Positions 25,704-34,741 of a DNA stretch of 64,000 nt are shown in pieces (position 1 is the stretch's first letter; the number at the start of each line of letters is the position of its first letter). Made by a program: the position numbers and the translations under genes. The notes below the pieces were generated by a model that was given only the letters and a program-made list of their open reading frames with translations, was not told where the DNA came from and searched no databases. The DNA comes from Limosilactobacillus coleohominis 101-4-CHN (GTDB taxonomy: Bacteria; Bacillota; Bacilli; Lactobacillales; Lactobacillaceae): NCBI RefSeq assembly GCF_000161935.1, contig NZ_GG698802.1:255539-319538 (forward strand). The letters are read 5' to 3'.

Positions 25704-26970
25704 CTACCAATTTACTTCTTGCAATAAAAGTTGCCCCCTTCTCCAGGCTTGACGCCCGCATAATTGATGTTTTTCCAAACCGATGACGTAATTCATCCAT
25801 CGTATCTTCTAACTGAAGGCGCTCCGTCACGTGAGAATGAAAAAGATCTAATTGTTCACCCATGCGGCTAGATAGTCTGGTACAAGCAACCCCTAAATGA
25901 CGAACGGCAGTATGACCATCCCAATATTTCTCGAATAACCAGATTACCTGCTCATTAATCTGATTAGTTTCGGCTGTCGATACTGGTAATTTTAATGAAT
26001 GGGCAAAACCAGTCTGGCCATTTTCATCAACCACATTCATTGAATAGCTCACAAATAAGTGAATACCCTGACACTGTTTATTTTGTGCTCGTAATCTTGC
26101 CGCCACTTGCGCCCCAATTTCTTTTAAAACAACTTCAATTTCTGCTCGTTGGTGATAATCACGGGGTAATACTTGAGAATTACCGATACTCTGATGACGA
26201 GTTTTTACCTGCTGCATCATTTGAGTTCGGTCGATTCCCCACGCCGTAGCATACAACTGTGTTCCCATGATACCGAGCTGCGCCTTTAAATAAAACGGAT
26301 CAGCGTGGGCTAAATCATCAACTGTATAAATATTTAAACGATTTAACCGGGCTGCAGTACGATGATTAATCCCCCAAATATCCGTTAAATTGGGGATGCG
26401 CCAAATTTTACTAGGAACCGTCTGGTTAGTAATTACCCCGATGAACTCCCGATTATGCTTGGCATAGCAATCTAAAGCGATTTTGGCTTGGAGTGGATTA
26501 TTGCCTAGACCAACCGTCAAAACTAATTGTTCTCGTGCTAACACTTCCTGTTGAATTTGGCGAATAACCGCTAAAATATTATTGCCAAAAAGCCGCCAGG
26601 AGTGAGTTAGGTCTAGTAATGATTCATCAATTGAATATGGCATTAAATCCTCATCGGCAACATACTCATTAAAAATTCGATTTACTGCAGCATTTTTCTC
26701 AATATATAAATTCATGCGTGGTGGCACCACGATTAAATCTGGATCATCTGGCAAATCACGGCGGCGATTTACATTGGTAATGTGGTAGCGCTGCTTAGCC
26801 ATTGGGGATGAAGCAAGAACTAATCCACTGCCGGTATTAGCCGCTTCAGACATCACGACTAAGGGCGTAGTTAGTGGGTCGAGCCCGCGTTCGGTACATT
26901 CTACGGTGGCGTAAAAGGACTTATTGTCAATAAAAGCAAATACTCCCGCCGGTTCTTCTTGTGTAATCAT
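25672..26970 (-). CDS. Y-family DNA polymerase (UmuC-like), second copy
   Basis: 432 aa. Translesion polymerase with carboxylates in FAFIDNKSFYATVE (Asp near 14) and YSIDESLLDL. The little-finger domain and a C-terminal tail follow. The longest frame begins at a TTG (26997) that lies within the LexA operator; ATG 26970 (MITQEEPAG) is chosen because GAGGTGAGG precedes it and it leaves the operator untranslated. It is clearly divergent from the copy at 15082, so the pair is not a recent duplication. It leads a three-gene operon. Confidence 0.9.
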   Translation of the reverse strand: MITQEEPAGVFAFIDNKSFYATVECTERGLDPLTTPLVVMSEAANTGSGLVLASSPMAKQRYHITNVNRRRDLPDDPDLIVVPPRMNLYIEKNAAVNRIFNEYVADEDLMPYSIDESLLDLTHSWRLFGNNILAVIRQIQQEVLAREQLVLTVGLGNNPLQAKIALDCYAKHNREFIGVITNQTVPSKIWRIPNLTDIWGINHRTAARLNRLNIYTVDDLAHADPFYLKAQLGIMGTQLYATAWGIDRTQMMQQVKTRHQSIGNSQVLPRDYHQRAEIEVVLKEIGAQVAARLRAQNKQCQGIHLFVSYSMNVVDENGQTGFAHSLKLPVSTAETNQINEQVIWLFEKYWDGHTAVRHLGVACTRLSSRMGEQLDLFHSHVTERLQLEDTMDELRHRFGKTSIMRASSLEKGATFIARSKLVGGHSGGQSLD

Positions 26971-26983
26971 TTCCTCACCTCGC

Positions 26984-26995
26984 GAACGTTTGTTC
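26984..26995 (-). promoter_or_regulatory. LexA box (proximal), perfect
   Basis: GAACGTTTGTTC (GAAC-N4-GTTC) matches the Firmicute SOS box exactly and lies 14-25 bases before the chosen start of the polymerase gene. Confidence 0.75.
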
Positions 26996-27015
26996 AAATA
27001 GAATTATATTATATT

Positions 27016-27027
27016 AAACACGTGTTC
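27016..27027 (-). promoter_or_regulatory. LexA box (distal), one mismatch
   Basis: On the minus strand CGAACACGTGTTTA gives GAAC-ACGT-GTTT. It lies 32 bases, about three helical turns, from the perfect box, with a TATAAT-like -10 between them. Confidence 0.65.
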
Positions 27028-27041
27028 GTAAAGATAAAAAT

Positions 27042-27078
27042 AAAAAAGCAACCCATTTTTTGATGAGTTGCTTTTTTT
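27042..27078 (-). terminator. Terminator of the 2-hydroxyacid dehydrogenase gene
   Basis: AAAAAAGCAAC (27042-27052) pairs with GTTGCTTTTTTT (27067-27078). It lies right after the leftward dehydrogenase gene. Confidence 0.85.
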
Positions 27079-27081
27079 GGA

Positions 27082-28089
27082 TTAGCCTTCATATTCTAAA
27101 ACATTCTTGTTGGTTCCGGTTGTGAAGGTTTCGTGGAAGTTTTCAAAACTAATTGAGATCATATCTTCCAGAGCCGGTTCAGTAAATGAACCCATGTGTG
27201 GTGTTAAGAGCACCTTTGGGTAAAGTTTGACTAGATCACGAACGTCTGCATTTGGAATGTCATCTACAGAATCAAATTGATGGCCCATAATGTCCTTTTC
27301 ATCTACAGTAACATCACCAGCATAGCCAGCAATTTCACCATTCTTAACCGCTTCTACAATAGCTTTAGTATCAGCGATTTCACCCCGCGCAGTATTTACT
27401 AAGATGGCTGACTTCTTCATCTTCTTTAAAAAATCTACATCAATGAAGTTTTCGTTTTCACCAGGGAAATATGGAATATGAACGGAAACAATATCACTTT
27501 TTGCCAGAACATCATCCAATGGTTCAAATTCCACGTATTCTGCTGCTTGCTTAGAAGGATGGGAGTCCGAAGCCAGAACCTTTGTCCCCATTCCAGAATA
27601 CAACCGTGCTTCGGCTGTCCCAATCTTACCAGCACCGATAATTCCCACCGTTGATGAATGGATTTCTTTGCTGAACAGATTTGGCGTTACTTTGAAGTTT
27701 CCAGCAGCACTGTCAGTAGTTGCAATACTAGTATGGCGGAACAATTGCATTCCCAAGGTCATTGCTAATTCAGCAACCGCATATGGTGAGTAATTAGGTA
27801 CCCGAGCAATTTGAATCCCTAATTCCTTAGCGGCCTTTAAATCGATGTGGTTATAACCCACGGAACGCGTAAAGACGTACTTAATTCCGTAATCTTCAGC
27901 AAAGATTTTCAGGTTCTTAGCTGAGGCAGCACAGTTCCCCCGGATTAAAATTGCATCCATGCCTTTGGCTTCATCGACGTTGTCATCAGTTAGAAACTCA
28001 GTCACTAACTTTAAGTCAAAGTCATACTTGTTTAATTTTTCAAAGTATGGTTCTTCAATTGGTCGAACCCCATAACAAACAATTTTCAT
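27082..28089 (-). CDS. D-2-hydroxyacid dehydrogenase
   Basis: 335 aa. NAD-dependent enzyme of the D-lactate/D-2-hydroxyisocaproate dehydrogenase family reducing 2-keto acids. Visible: the NAD loop GIIGAGKIG (near 147-155), substrate Arg in VNTARGE (near 235), and catalytic His in LTPHMGS (near 296). ATG 28089 with AAGGGAAG upstream. It follows the AEC carrier gene by 31 bases, so carrier and dehydrogenase are probably co-transcribed from the operator-bearing promoter near 29300. Exact substrate unknown. Confidence 0.88.
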   Translation of the reverse strand: MKIVCYGVRPIEEPYFEKLNKYDFDLKLVTEFLTDDNVDEAKGMDAILIRGNCAASAKNLKIFAEDYGIKYVFTRSVGYNHIDLKAAKELGIQIARVPNYSPYAVAELAMTLGMQLFRHTSIATTDSAAGNFKVTPNLFSKEIHSSTVGIIGAGKIGTAEARLYSGMGTKVLASDSHPSKQAAEYVEFEPLDDVLAKSDIVSVHIPYFPGENENFIDVDFLKKMKKSAILVNTARGEIADTKAIVEAVKNGEIAGYAGDVTVDEKDIMGHQFDSVDDIPNADVRDLVKLYPKVLLTPHMGSFTEPALEDMISISFENFHETFTTGTNKNVLEYEG

Positions 28090-28120
28090 GATGATGCTTC
28101 CCTTCTTAAATACTTAAATC

Positions 28121-29194
28121 TTAGTGGAAAATACCTGCTGATTGGAGAATTCCTAACAAGGCAATCCAGATTGGCATCATAACAACTGCCGAGACGGTTG
28201 ATAGCAACGATGCATTAGAAGTCAAGACCGCTTCACGATCGTAGCTAATCGCATATGCTGCTGCCACCGTTGCCGTTGGCGTTGCCATCATAATAACAAC
28301 TGTTGCAATGGCAACATAGTTTAATGGCAAGATGTGAACTGCGTTTAAGATCAACAAGATTACCAAGTTTAGTAATGGAACAATGATAACCTTGTTGAAT
28401 GAGTAGTACCAAGAAAGCTTGTTAGTAACTGCTTCTTTAATAGAAATTGAACCTAAAGTACAACCAATAGCTAACCATGCCAATGGTGAAGCAAGTGATG
28501 ATAAGTAGTTTAGTGGACGCCAAAGCCAAACCGCAGTTTGATCAATCCGGTAGAAAGCCACTTGAGTCATTCCACCAGCGGCAACCCCATTCTTCATCAA
28601 TGGAACCGTAATTGTTGGCATCAGTGGTTGAATCAACCAAAGAATGAACCCAAGTAAGGTAGCAATCACGATTGGGTTTAAAAACATCTTCTTGATGTTG
28701 TCTTTTTCCATCTTTAATCCGGACATCTTAATGTAAGCGTAGGAGTAAAGGAAGATCCGGTAACCGATGTTAAAAATGGAACTGTAAAGAACCCCTTCTG
28801 CACCATAAATGGCCCCAACAATCGGAATCCCAAAGAAAGTGGTGGAACCGAACGTCGTTAAGATTCCCATTACTTCTTTCCGATCACGCTTTTGACCAGA
28901 GTAAAGCAGTGGTGAAATGAAAATTAAGAGAATGTAAATTACAAATCCCCAAATCAAAACTCCAATTCCTTGATGCATAGACTTTTCATTAATTGGTTGC
29001 ATAAAGGAATTAAAGGATAGTGCCGCAATGGCAACTGATAATACAACCTTGGTTAACACCTTACCGAAGTTTGGACCAAAGACGCCCCGCTTCCGTAAAA
29101 AGAACCCAAGTAAAATAATAAAAATGGTTGAAGTAATTGCGCTAACGATCGCTTGGCTAGTGAACGTCTTAACAATTGCACTGCCGATATTCAT
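28121..29194 (-). CDS. AEC family transporter (malate/auxin efflux carrier type)
   Basis: 357 aa, ten predicted membrane helices in two five-helix halves, with the conserved break ATPTATVAAAYA near residues 305-316 and the GFFLRKRGVFGP start. AEC proteins carry organic anions such as malate or lactate. Pairing with a 2-hydroxyacid dehydrogenase suggests exchange of a hydroxy or keto acid. A GGGGGA site precedes ATG 29194. First gene of the operon. Confidence 0.8.
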   Translation of the reverse strand: MNIGSAIVKTFTSQAIVSAITSTIFIILLGFFLRKRGVFGPNFGKVLTKVVLSVAIAALSFNSFMQPINEKSMHQGIGVLIWGFVIYILLIFISPLLYSGQKRDRKEVMGILTTFGSTTFFGIPIVGAIYGAEGVLYSSIFNIGYRIFLYSYAYIKMSGLKMEKDNIKKMFLNPIVIATLLGFILWLIQPLMPTITVPLMKNGVAAGGMTQVAFYRIDQTAVWLWRPLNYLSSLASPLAWLAIGCTLGSISIKEAVTNKLSWYYSFNKVIIVPLLNLVILLILNAVHILPLNYVAIATVVIMMATPTATVAAAYAISYDREAVLTSNASLLSTVSAVVMMPIWIALLGILQSAGIFH

Positions 29195-29284
29195 AATCTG
29201 TCCCCCTGAGATTAGATAATGATTTTAAATTAACTATGAATGCAAATATGGTGTAACAATAACCTTTCTCACAATAAATACAGT

Positions 29285-29305
29285 TTGTCGACAACTTGTA
29301 TACAA
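29285..29305. promoter_or_regulatory. Tandem palindromic operator (TTGT-NN-ACAA twice)
   Basis: Two perfect 10-bp palindromes, TTGTCGACAA (29285-29294) and TTGTATACAA (29296-29305), have centres 11 bases apart, one turn of the helix. They lie about 90 bases upstream of the carrier gene. FCD-type GntR regulators bind TNGT...ACNA sites, and such a regulator is encoded at 30262-30891. Confidence 0.6.
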
Positions 29306-29479
29306 GCAATATACTAACAAACTTCTTTTATAATTCAACCCTTTTTCACAATTTTTGTGGTAACTTTCACAAAGTTTAGCGTCATCAATTGATTTAATGC
29401 GATAATTCCTTAAAATTTCACTAAATTAAAAACGACCCTTCGCCGATATTTACCAGCAAAACGTCGTTCGTTATTATAA

Positions 29480-30247
29480 TTAAAAATAAGCTTGTTTAAA
29501 GTAAATCAATGCTTGGGTAACCGCCAGAATTGCAATAATCCACCGCATCAGCTTTGCAGAGACATGGCGAACAACAATTGGTCCTAGGTAGCCACCAATG
29601 AACATCCCTATCGCCATGGGGATAGCATCCCACCATAAAATGTGCGAGGTAAACGCATAAATGAGCAATGCCGCGAGGTTGGTAAATGCCCCCACCGCAT
29701 TTTTCAGTGCATTCACCACGATAAACTTTTCTTCAGTCAAATATGTTAACAGTACTAAAACAACAATTCCGCTGGCTGCACCAAAGTATCCAGCGTAAAT
29801 CCCAACTAACACCAGACAAATAGTATAGAAAACCTGCTCCCAGACAGTATGTTGACGTTGCGGATTAGGATGATGTTTACCTGATACTAATACCAAACTT
29901 CCGGCAATCAGAATAAAGAATGGTACAACTTTTTCAAAGATTGAACTCGGAAACGCCAGTAGTAACCAACAACCGATGGCAGAACCAATCACCGTAAAAA
30001 ATGCATAGTATAAAACTTGTCGCCAATAACCATGTAACTCGCGCAACGAACCTAAAATGGATCCCAGGCTTCCCCAGATCAAGGCCCCGTCATTTGTAAC
30101 GTTGGCTAATACTGGTGGCACCCCTACACTAAGCAACAACGGATACGATGCCAGAGAAGCAAATGAAGCTGCTGAGGCTAAAATTCCGGCAACGACCCCA
30201 CCAGCGATTAAATAAAAAATGGTTCCAAACGATGGAATTGCAAACAT
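29480..30247 (-). CDS. TauE/SafE (TSUP) family permease
   Basis: 255 aa with about eight membrane helices, including the family features GGVVAGILASAASFASLASYPLLLSVGVPP (N-terminal repeat) and GAASGIVVLVLLTYL (second repeat). Members export or import sulfite, sulfoacetate or other small organic anions. The start lies 14 bases after the GntR gene, forming glyA-gntR-tauE. A hairpin with T-run (about 29430-29470) ends the unit. Substrate is not known. Confidence 0.8.
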   Translation of the reverse strand: MFAIPSFGTIFYLIAGGVVAGILASAASFASLASYPLLLSVGVPPVLANVTNDGALIWGSLGSILGSLRELHGYWRQVLYYAFFTVIGSAIGCWLLLAFPSSIFEKVVPFFILIAGSLVLVSGKHHPNPQRQHTVWEQVFYTICLVLVGIYAGYFGAASGIVVLVLLTYLTEEKFIVVNALKNAVGAFTNLAALLIYAFTSHILWWDAIPMAIGMFIGGYLGPIVVRHVSAKLMRWIIAILAVTQALIYFKQAYF

Positions 30248-30261
30248 ACTAAATCTCTTTT

Positions 30262-30891
30262 CTAGTCATTTAAATAATTCAAATAAGAACGGACTGAATC
30301 ATATACCCGTTGCAAATGATAGGCCAGCGCTTTTTCAGCTTCATCCAGATTACGCTGACGAAGCCATTTGATAATTTCCTTGTGTTCCTCTAATGAACGA
30401 CTCATCCGATTAGGATTATAGGAACTAACGTGGCGCGTCCGTGCCGTTTGTGCCTTTAAAATACTGAGAAACTGCGCTAACCGAGGATGCCCAGCAATAT
30501 GGGTAATTAACTCGTGAAAATCAGTATCAACTTGTAAGTATTCATCCCAGTCTTCTTTAGCAGCAGCCCGCTCAAAGGCCTCTTCCAACTCATTTAACTT
30601 AACAATTGGAATCAGATTAATGGTCTTTTTTAACGCAAAAGTTTCTAATAAGCTCCGTAATTCATATACCTCTTGCACTGCATCTACAGTTAGTGGAGCA
30701 ACCACATTTTCACGACCGCGCATTTCTATTAAGCCATCCGCTTCGAGTTGCTTTAGTGCCTCCCGAACTGGTGTCCGACTCATATTCAACTTATCTGTAA
30801 TTTGATTTTCGGAAATTACTTCATTGGGCCGGAATTGGTTATGAACAATCTCACCCCGGATATACTCGTACGCTTCTTCTTTTCTCGTCAT
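30262..30891 (-). CDS. GntR family (FadR/FCD) transcriptional regulator
   Basis: 209 aa. The N-terminal winged helix EEAYEYIRGEIVHNQFRPNEVISE with MSRTPVREALKQLEADGLIEM is the GntR signature. The C-terminal all-helical FCD domain carries candidate metal ligands Asp/His (DTDFHELITHIAGHPRL). FCD regulators sense organic acids or amino acids. The double TTGT-NN-ACAA operator 1 kb downstream is a likely target, so control of the hydroxyacid genes is inferred. Confidence 0.88.
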   Translation of the reverse strand: MTRKEEAYEYIRGEIVHNQFRPNEVISENQITDKLNMSRTPVREALKQLEADGLIEMRGRENVVAPLTVDAVQEVYELRSLLETFALKKTINLIPIVKLNELEEAFERAAAKEDWDEYLQVDTDFHELITHIAGHPRLAQFLSILKAQTARTRHVSSYNPNRMSRSLEEHKEIIKWLRQRNLDEAEKALAYHLQRVYDSVRSYLNYLND

Positions 30892-30911
30892 GACTAACTC
30901 TCTCTTAGATT

Positions 30912-32144
30912 TTAGTTAATTGGATACTTTGCCGTCAGCTCTTGAACTCCATCCCGAACTACCTGCTTGGTTTTTTCATCCGGTTCATTCAACATTTGGA
31001 CAATTAAATCGGCTACTTTTCGGACATCGGCTTCCTTAAAGCCCCGACTAGTAACTGCAGGCGTACCAATTCGCAATCCACTCGTTACAAATGGACTTCG
31101 TTGATCATTTGGAATTGCTTCTTTGTTAGTAGTGATATTAACACTATCCAGTAATGCTTGGGCATCCTTACCCGTTAAACCAGTGTCGGTAATGTCAAGG
31201 ACCAGCAAATGGTTCTCAGTACCACCAGAAACTACCCGAACATTGGCGGACTTATTAAATTCATCCGCCATTGCCGCCGCATTTTTAACCACTTGGGCAA
31301 TGTAATCATGAAATTCTGGTTGTAAATCTTCATAAAAGGCCTGCGCCTTACCAGCAATCACGTGTTCCAGCGGTCCACCTTGAATTCCTGGGAAAAGCGC
31401 TGAATTAATCTTTTGGCCGATTTCTGGTGATTTACTCAAAATCATTCCACCACGCGGGCCCCGTAAAGTCTTGTGGGTTGTAGTAGTGACTACATCCGCT
31501 ACTGGAACTGGATTCGGGTGCATCCCCGTTGCTACCAATCCGGCAATGTGCGCCATATCAACCATTAAATAAGCACCGACTTCATCCGCAATTTGCCGGA
31601 ACTTCTGCCAATCAATAATTTTACTGTAGGCAGATGCCCCTGCCACGATTAACTGCGGTTGAATATTTACCGCCAGCTCCCGAATTGCATCATAATCCAG
31701 CTCTTCCGTTTCTGGATTTAGCCCATAGCCATACGATTGATAAATCTTACCGGAAAAGTTAACCTTGGAACCATGGGTTAAATGCCCACCAGCATCCATC
31801 CCCATTCCTAAAATCGTATCACCTGGTTGTAATAGGGCTTGGTAAACTGCCATATTGGCTTGGGATCCAGAATGAGGCTGAACATTAGCAAATTCAGCGC
31901 CAAATAACTGTTTAGCGTAGTCGATAGCCAATTGTTCGACTTGGTCGATATATTGGCAACCACCATAGTAACGCTTATTTGGATAGCCTTCCGCATACTT
32001 ATTAGTGAGGACCGAACCTTGGGCAGCGCGAACTGCATCCGAAACAATATTTTCTGAAGCAATCAATTCAATTGTTTCTTGCTGACGTTGTTCTTCGTGA
32101 TGAATAGCTTCCCATAAAGCCGGCGATTTTTCTGCGTATTGCAT
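30912..32144 (-). CDS. glyA: Serine hydroxymethyltransferase
   Basis: 410 aa. PLP enzyme interconverting serine and glycine with tetrahydrofolate, the main source of one-carbon units. PLP lysine is in [13 protein letters not shown] (near 225). Also present are [30 protein letters not shown] and [15 protein letters not shown]. Length equals the family's. AGGGGG precedes ATG 32144. The GntR gene follows after 20 bases. Confidence 0.96.
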   Translation of the reverse strand: MQYAEKSPALWEAIHHEEQRQQETIELIASENIVSDAVRAAQGSVLTNKYAEGYPNKRYYGGCQYIDQVEQLAIDYAKQLFGAEFANVQPHSGSQANMAVYQALLQPGDTILGMGMDAGGHLTHGSKVNFSGKIYQSYGYGLNPETEELDYDAIRELAVNIQPQLIVAGASAYSKIIDWQKFRQIADEVGAYLMVDMAHIAGLVATGMHPNPVPVADVVTTTTHKTLRGPRGGMILSKSPEIGQKINSALFPGIQGGPLEHVIAGKAQAFYEDLQPEFHDYIAQVVKNAAAMADEFNKSANVRVVSGGTENHLLVLDITDTGLTGKDAQALLDSVNITTNKEAIPNDQRSPFVTSGLRIGTPAVTSRGFKEADVRKVADLIVQMLNEPDEKTKQVVRDGVQELTAKYPIN

Positions 32145-32223
32145 GGCAATTCCCCCTTATTAAAACTTCGGTGAATATAAACAGCAAGTTTATTATACTA
32201 TATCAGTTCCTAAAAAACACTAA

Positions 32224-32253
32224 CGGACGTTGTTCTTATTTGAACAACGTCCG
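32224..32253. terminator. Terminator hairpin between glyA and the hydrolase gene
   Basis: CGGACGTTGTTC (32224-32235) pairs perfectly with GAACAACGTCCG (32242-32253) around a 6-base loop. It lies downstream of the leftward hydrolase gene ending at 32288. The following T-tract is short on both sides. Confidence 0.65.
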
Positions 32254-32287
32254 CATTTACTTTGAATTAAAAATAATATCCGAATGA

Positions 32288-33268
32288 CTAGCCGATGTTT
32301 TTCTTAAAGAATTGATCAATTTTAGCAAACGGAATATAGTCATGGTCACCACCATCGTATAGATCAGTATGCGTGGCATTTGGTACAATCAATAATTCCT
32401 TATTATCACCCGTCAGCTTCTTGAAGGTATCCTCACCCATGTAGCGAGGAGAGTGGGCCTTTTCACCGTGTACGATTAAAACAGCATTCTTTAAGTCTTC
32501 AGGGTGAACCAAAATTTTAGTATTCATCCATCCTGTTTGACTTTGCAAAACCCAACCAGCATTTGAGTTCACTGAACGCTGATGATAACCACGCTTGGTC
32601 TTATAGTAAGCACTGTATTGCTTAACAAAATCCGGTTGGTCATCAGGAGCTGGGTAGTCATAACATCCGCCGGCATTAGCTAGATTCTTACTGCCATATT
32701 CCTTGGTCCGTTGTTCAGCAATTTGCTTCTTGCTTGCGTAACGGTCATCGGCAGTCCCTTTATCAAAGTACCCCCAGGCACCGACCCGCGGCATATCGTA
32801 CATGGTCACAGCAGCAGTAGCCTTAATCCGCGGATCCATCGCAGCAGCATTTAATGAAATACCGCCCCAGCCGCAGATTCCGATAATTCCGATCCGGTCA
32901 GGGTCCACGTTATCCAGGTTGCTCAGGTAGTCCACGGCGGCTTGATAGTCTTCGGTATTGATGTCTAGTGAGAAGACGTCGCGGACATCGCCACCGCTTT
33001 CCACGGTAAATGAGGGATCAAAGGCAATCGTCAAGTAGCCCTTTTCTGCCATTGTCTGGGCATAGAGGCCACTGGACTGCTCCTTGGCTGCCCCAAATGG
33101 CCCTGCCACGGCTAAGGCCGGCAACTTGCCTTCGTAGTCTTTCGGCGTGTACTGGTCAGCTGCCAGGGTAATACCGAAATGGTTGGTAAAGGTTACTTTC
33201 TTATGATCAACTTTATCACTCTTCGGGAAGACCTTGTCCCATTCTTGGGTTAAATGTAATTCTTGCAT
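32288..33268 (-). CDS. Alpha/beta hydrolase with Cys nucleophile (paralogue A)
   Basis: 326 aa, cytoplasmic. The nucleophile elbow is GICGWGG, with Cys where most hydrolases have Ser, as in dienelactone hydrolases. The C-terminal triad parts are Asp-containing loops and His in NATHTDLYD. The N-terminal half FGITLAADQYTPKDYEG and LAVAGPFGAAKEQSSGLYAQTMA matches the other copy at 34742. AAGGAGG precedes the ATG. It is the last gene of a leftward redox cluster. Reaction unknown; members are often co-encoded with reductases. Confidence 0.8.
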   Translation of the reverse strand: MQELHLTQEWDKVFPKSDKVDHKKVTFTNHFGITLAADQYTPKDYEGKLPALAVAGPFGAAKEQSSGLYAQTMAEKGYLTIAFDPSFTVESGGDVRDVFSLDINTEDYQAAVDYLSNLDNVDPDRIGIIGICGWGGISLNAAAMDPRIKATAAVTMYDMPRVGAWGYFDKGTADDRYASKKQIAEQRTKEYGSKNLANAGGCYDYPAPDDQPDFVKQYSAYYKTKRGYHQRSVNSNAGWVLQSQTGWMNTKILVHPEDLKNAVLIVHGEKAHSPRYMGEDTFKKLTGDNKELLIVPNATHTDLYDGGDHDYIPFAKIDQFFKKNIG

Positions 33269-33302
33269 GGCAATTCCTCCTTGTTAATATTTTACTAGGA
33301 TT

Positions 33303-33941
33303 TTATATTTCATCAATTGCCTGACCAACCGGTGTTGTGCCATCCTCAACATCAAAGGCTTTTCGAACTGCATTATCGCTTTCAAGCGAAGCGACAATTA
33401 CGGCCGCAACATTGGCACGGCTAGTATAGTTGTGTGGCAGGTAATCACCCACCGTAATTTTCCCGGTCTTTGGTTCATTCGTCAAGTTTTCGGGACGAAC
33501 TATCGTGTAGTCCAGGCTAGATTGCCGCAATAGCAGGTCAGCGTAGTACATTGCTGCACTGTATTCTTCCCACTGACTCATCCATTCTAGCTTCTTTTCA
33601 TCATGAAAGTGTTGGATTGCCCCCGCACTTACCAGGACTACCCGCTTAATTCCCGCTTGTTCGGCGGCTTGGTAGACCTTAACCTTGCCATCAAGATCAA
33701 TCATCCAGCCACCACCGATTGAAATAACAATTGCGTCAACATCCTCAAGACTCTTTTTGATTTCAGCAACTGGCTGACGAACATCAACTAGCCGCGCTTC
33801 AACCCCCTGGTCAGTAAATTCTTTAACCAGTGATTGACTCCGCACACCAGCAATCGGTTTAAAAGCAGCATTTTCTTTCAATTGTGCTACTACTTGACGT
33901 CCGGTTTGGCCATGTGCACCAACAACTAAAACATTCTTCAT
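33303..33941 (-). CDS. NAD(P)-binding (NmrA/SDR-like) oxidoreductase
   Basis: 212 aa from ATG 33941 (MKNVLVVGAHGQTG), chosen over an earlier start because GGAGG lies 8 bases before it. The Rossmann loop GAHGQTGRQV is at the N-terminus. VLVSAGAIQHFHD and YTIVRPENLTNEP fit atypical SDRs (NAD(P)H-binding, YwnB/HSCARG-like), which often sense or use NADPH. It stands 21 bases after the DHFR-like gene and before hydrolase A. No defined substrate. Confidence 0.8.
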   Translation of the reverse strand: MKNVLVVGAHGQTGRQVVAQLKENAAFKPIAGVRSQSLVKEFTDQGVEARLVDVRQPVAEIKKSLEDVDAIVISIGGGWMIDLDGKVKVYQAAEQAGIKRVVLVSAGAIQHFHDEKKLEWMSQWEEYSAAMYYADLLLRQSSLDYTIVRPENLTNEPKTGKITVGDYLPHNYTSRANVAAVIVASLESDNAVRKAFDVEDGTTPVGQAIDEI

Positions 33942-33962
33942 CAAGATTACCTCCAACCAGCT

Positions 33963-34664
33963 CTAATCATGCTTAGTAAAGATCAAGTGAACCCCACCGT
34001 CTGCCAATTTAGTTGCCGATTTAAATTCAAATTGCTCATCAGTAAATTTGCCCAGTGTATTAAAGGATGATTGGGTTGCATTGTCACCACTCACAAATGG
34101 GGCAACAACCAATGAAATTTCATCAACTAAACCTGCCTGCAGGAAGGCACCATCAATTGTTGCACCACCACACAATGCAATTGCGTCTAAGCCGAAGTAC
34201 CGCTTTAACTTCACTAATGCTTCATGTAAATCAAGATCTCGCTCGCCACAAATCAAGTACGGAATTTCCATTGACCGCAAAAATGCTAAATACGCTTTAG
34301 ACGCTTGTTTAGTTAGCACTTCGATTGCTCGACTTTTCTTTCCCCCATACTCAAAATAATTACGTTCCCAGCCTGCACGGCCATGACGATCAAAGCTTAT
34401 ATCATAGGTTTCAGCATGAAAACCTTGGGGGACCCAATCTTCATACTCTAATTGTGAGCCGTCAAATTGGCTCAAATCAGGATGGCCCTTAGCAGCATAA
34501 GCTTTTACTGTTGTGATTCCATTAGCATTAGCGGGACTCAATTTAAATAACTCATTGGAATAATACCTACTTGATGGTTTAGCAGCTTCTTGCTGCTCAA
34601 ACGGGCCATCTATTTTCCCGTCAATCGAAACTCGCATATGAACGATTACCCTTGCTCGCTCCAT
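33963..34664 (-). CDS. RibD C-terminal/dihydrofolate reductase family protein
   Basis: 233 aa. The fold of RibD-C/DHFR is seen in the N-terminal VIVHMRVSIDGKIDG, the NADPH-binding stretch AIALCGGATIDGAFLQAGLVDEISLVVAPF (near 175-204) and C-terminal GGVHLIFTKHD. Such stand-alone proteins are NADPH-dependent reductases of unknown substrate. ATG 34664 is chosen (AGGAG at 9 bases) over ATG 34673, which would be too close to the site. Confidence 0.75.
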   Translation of the reverse strand: MERARVIVHMRVSIDGKIDGPFEQQEAAKPSSRYYSNELFKLSPANANGITTVKAYAAKGHPDLSQFDGSQLEYEDWVPQGFHAETYDISFDRHGRAGWERNYFEYGGKKSRAIEVLTKQASKAYLAFLRSMEIPYLICGERDLDLHEALVKLKRYFGLDAIALCGGATIDGAFLQAGLVDEISLVVAPFVSGDNATQSSFNTLGKFTDEQFEFKSATKLADGGVHLIFTKHD

Positions 34665-34741
34665 CGTATTCATCTCCTAGTGTCATCTTGATCTTCAAAA
34701 GGTAATAAAAGAAGAAGTTAAATCCCTCATTTTTACGTCAG

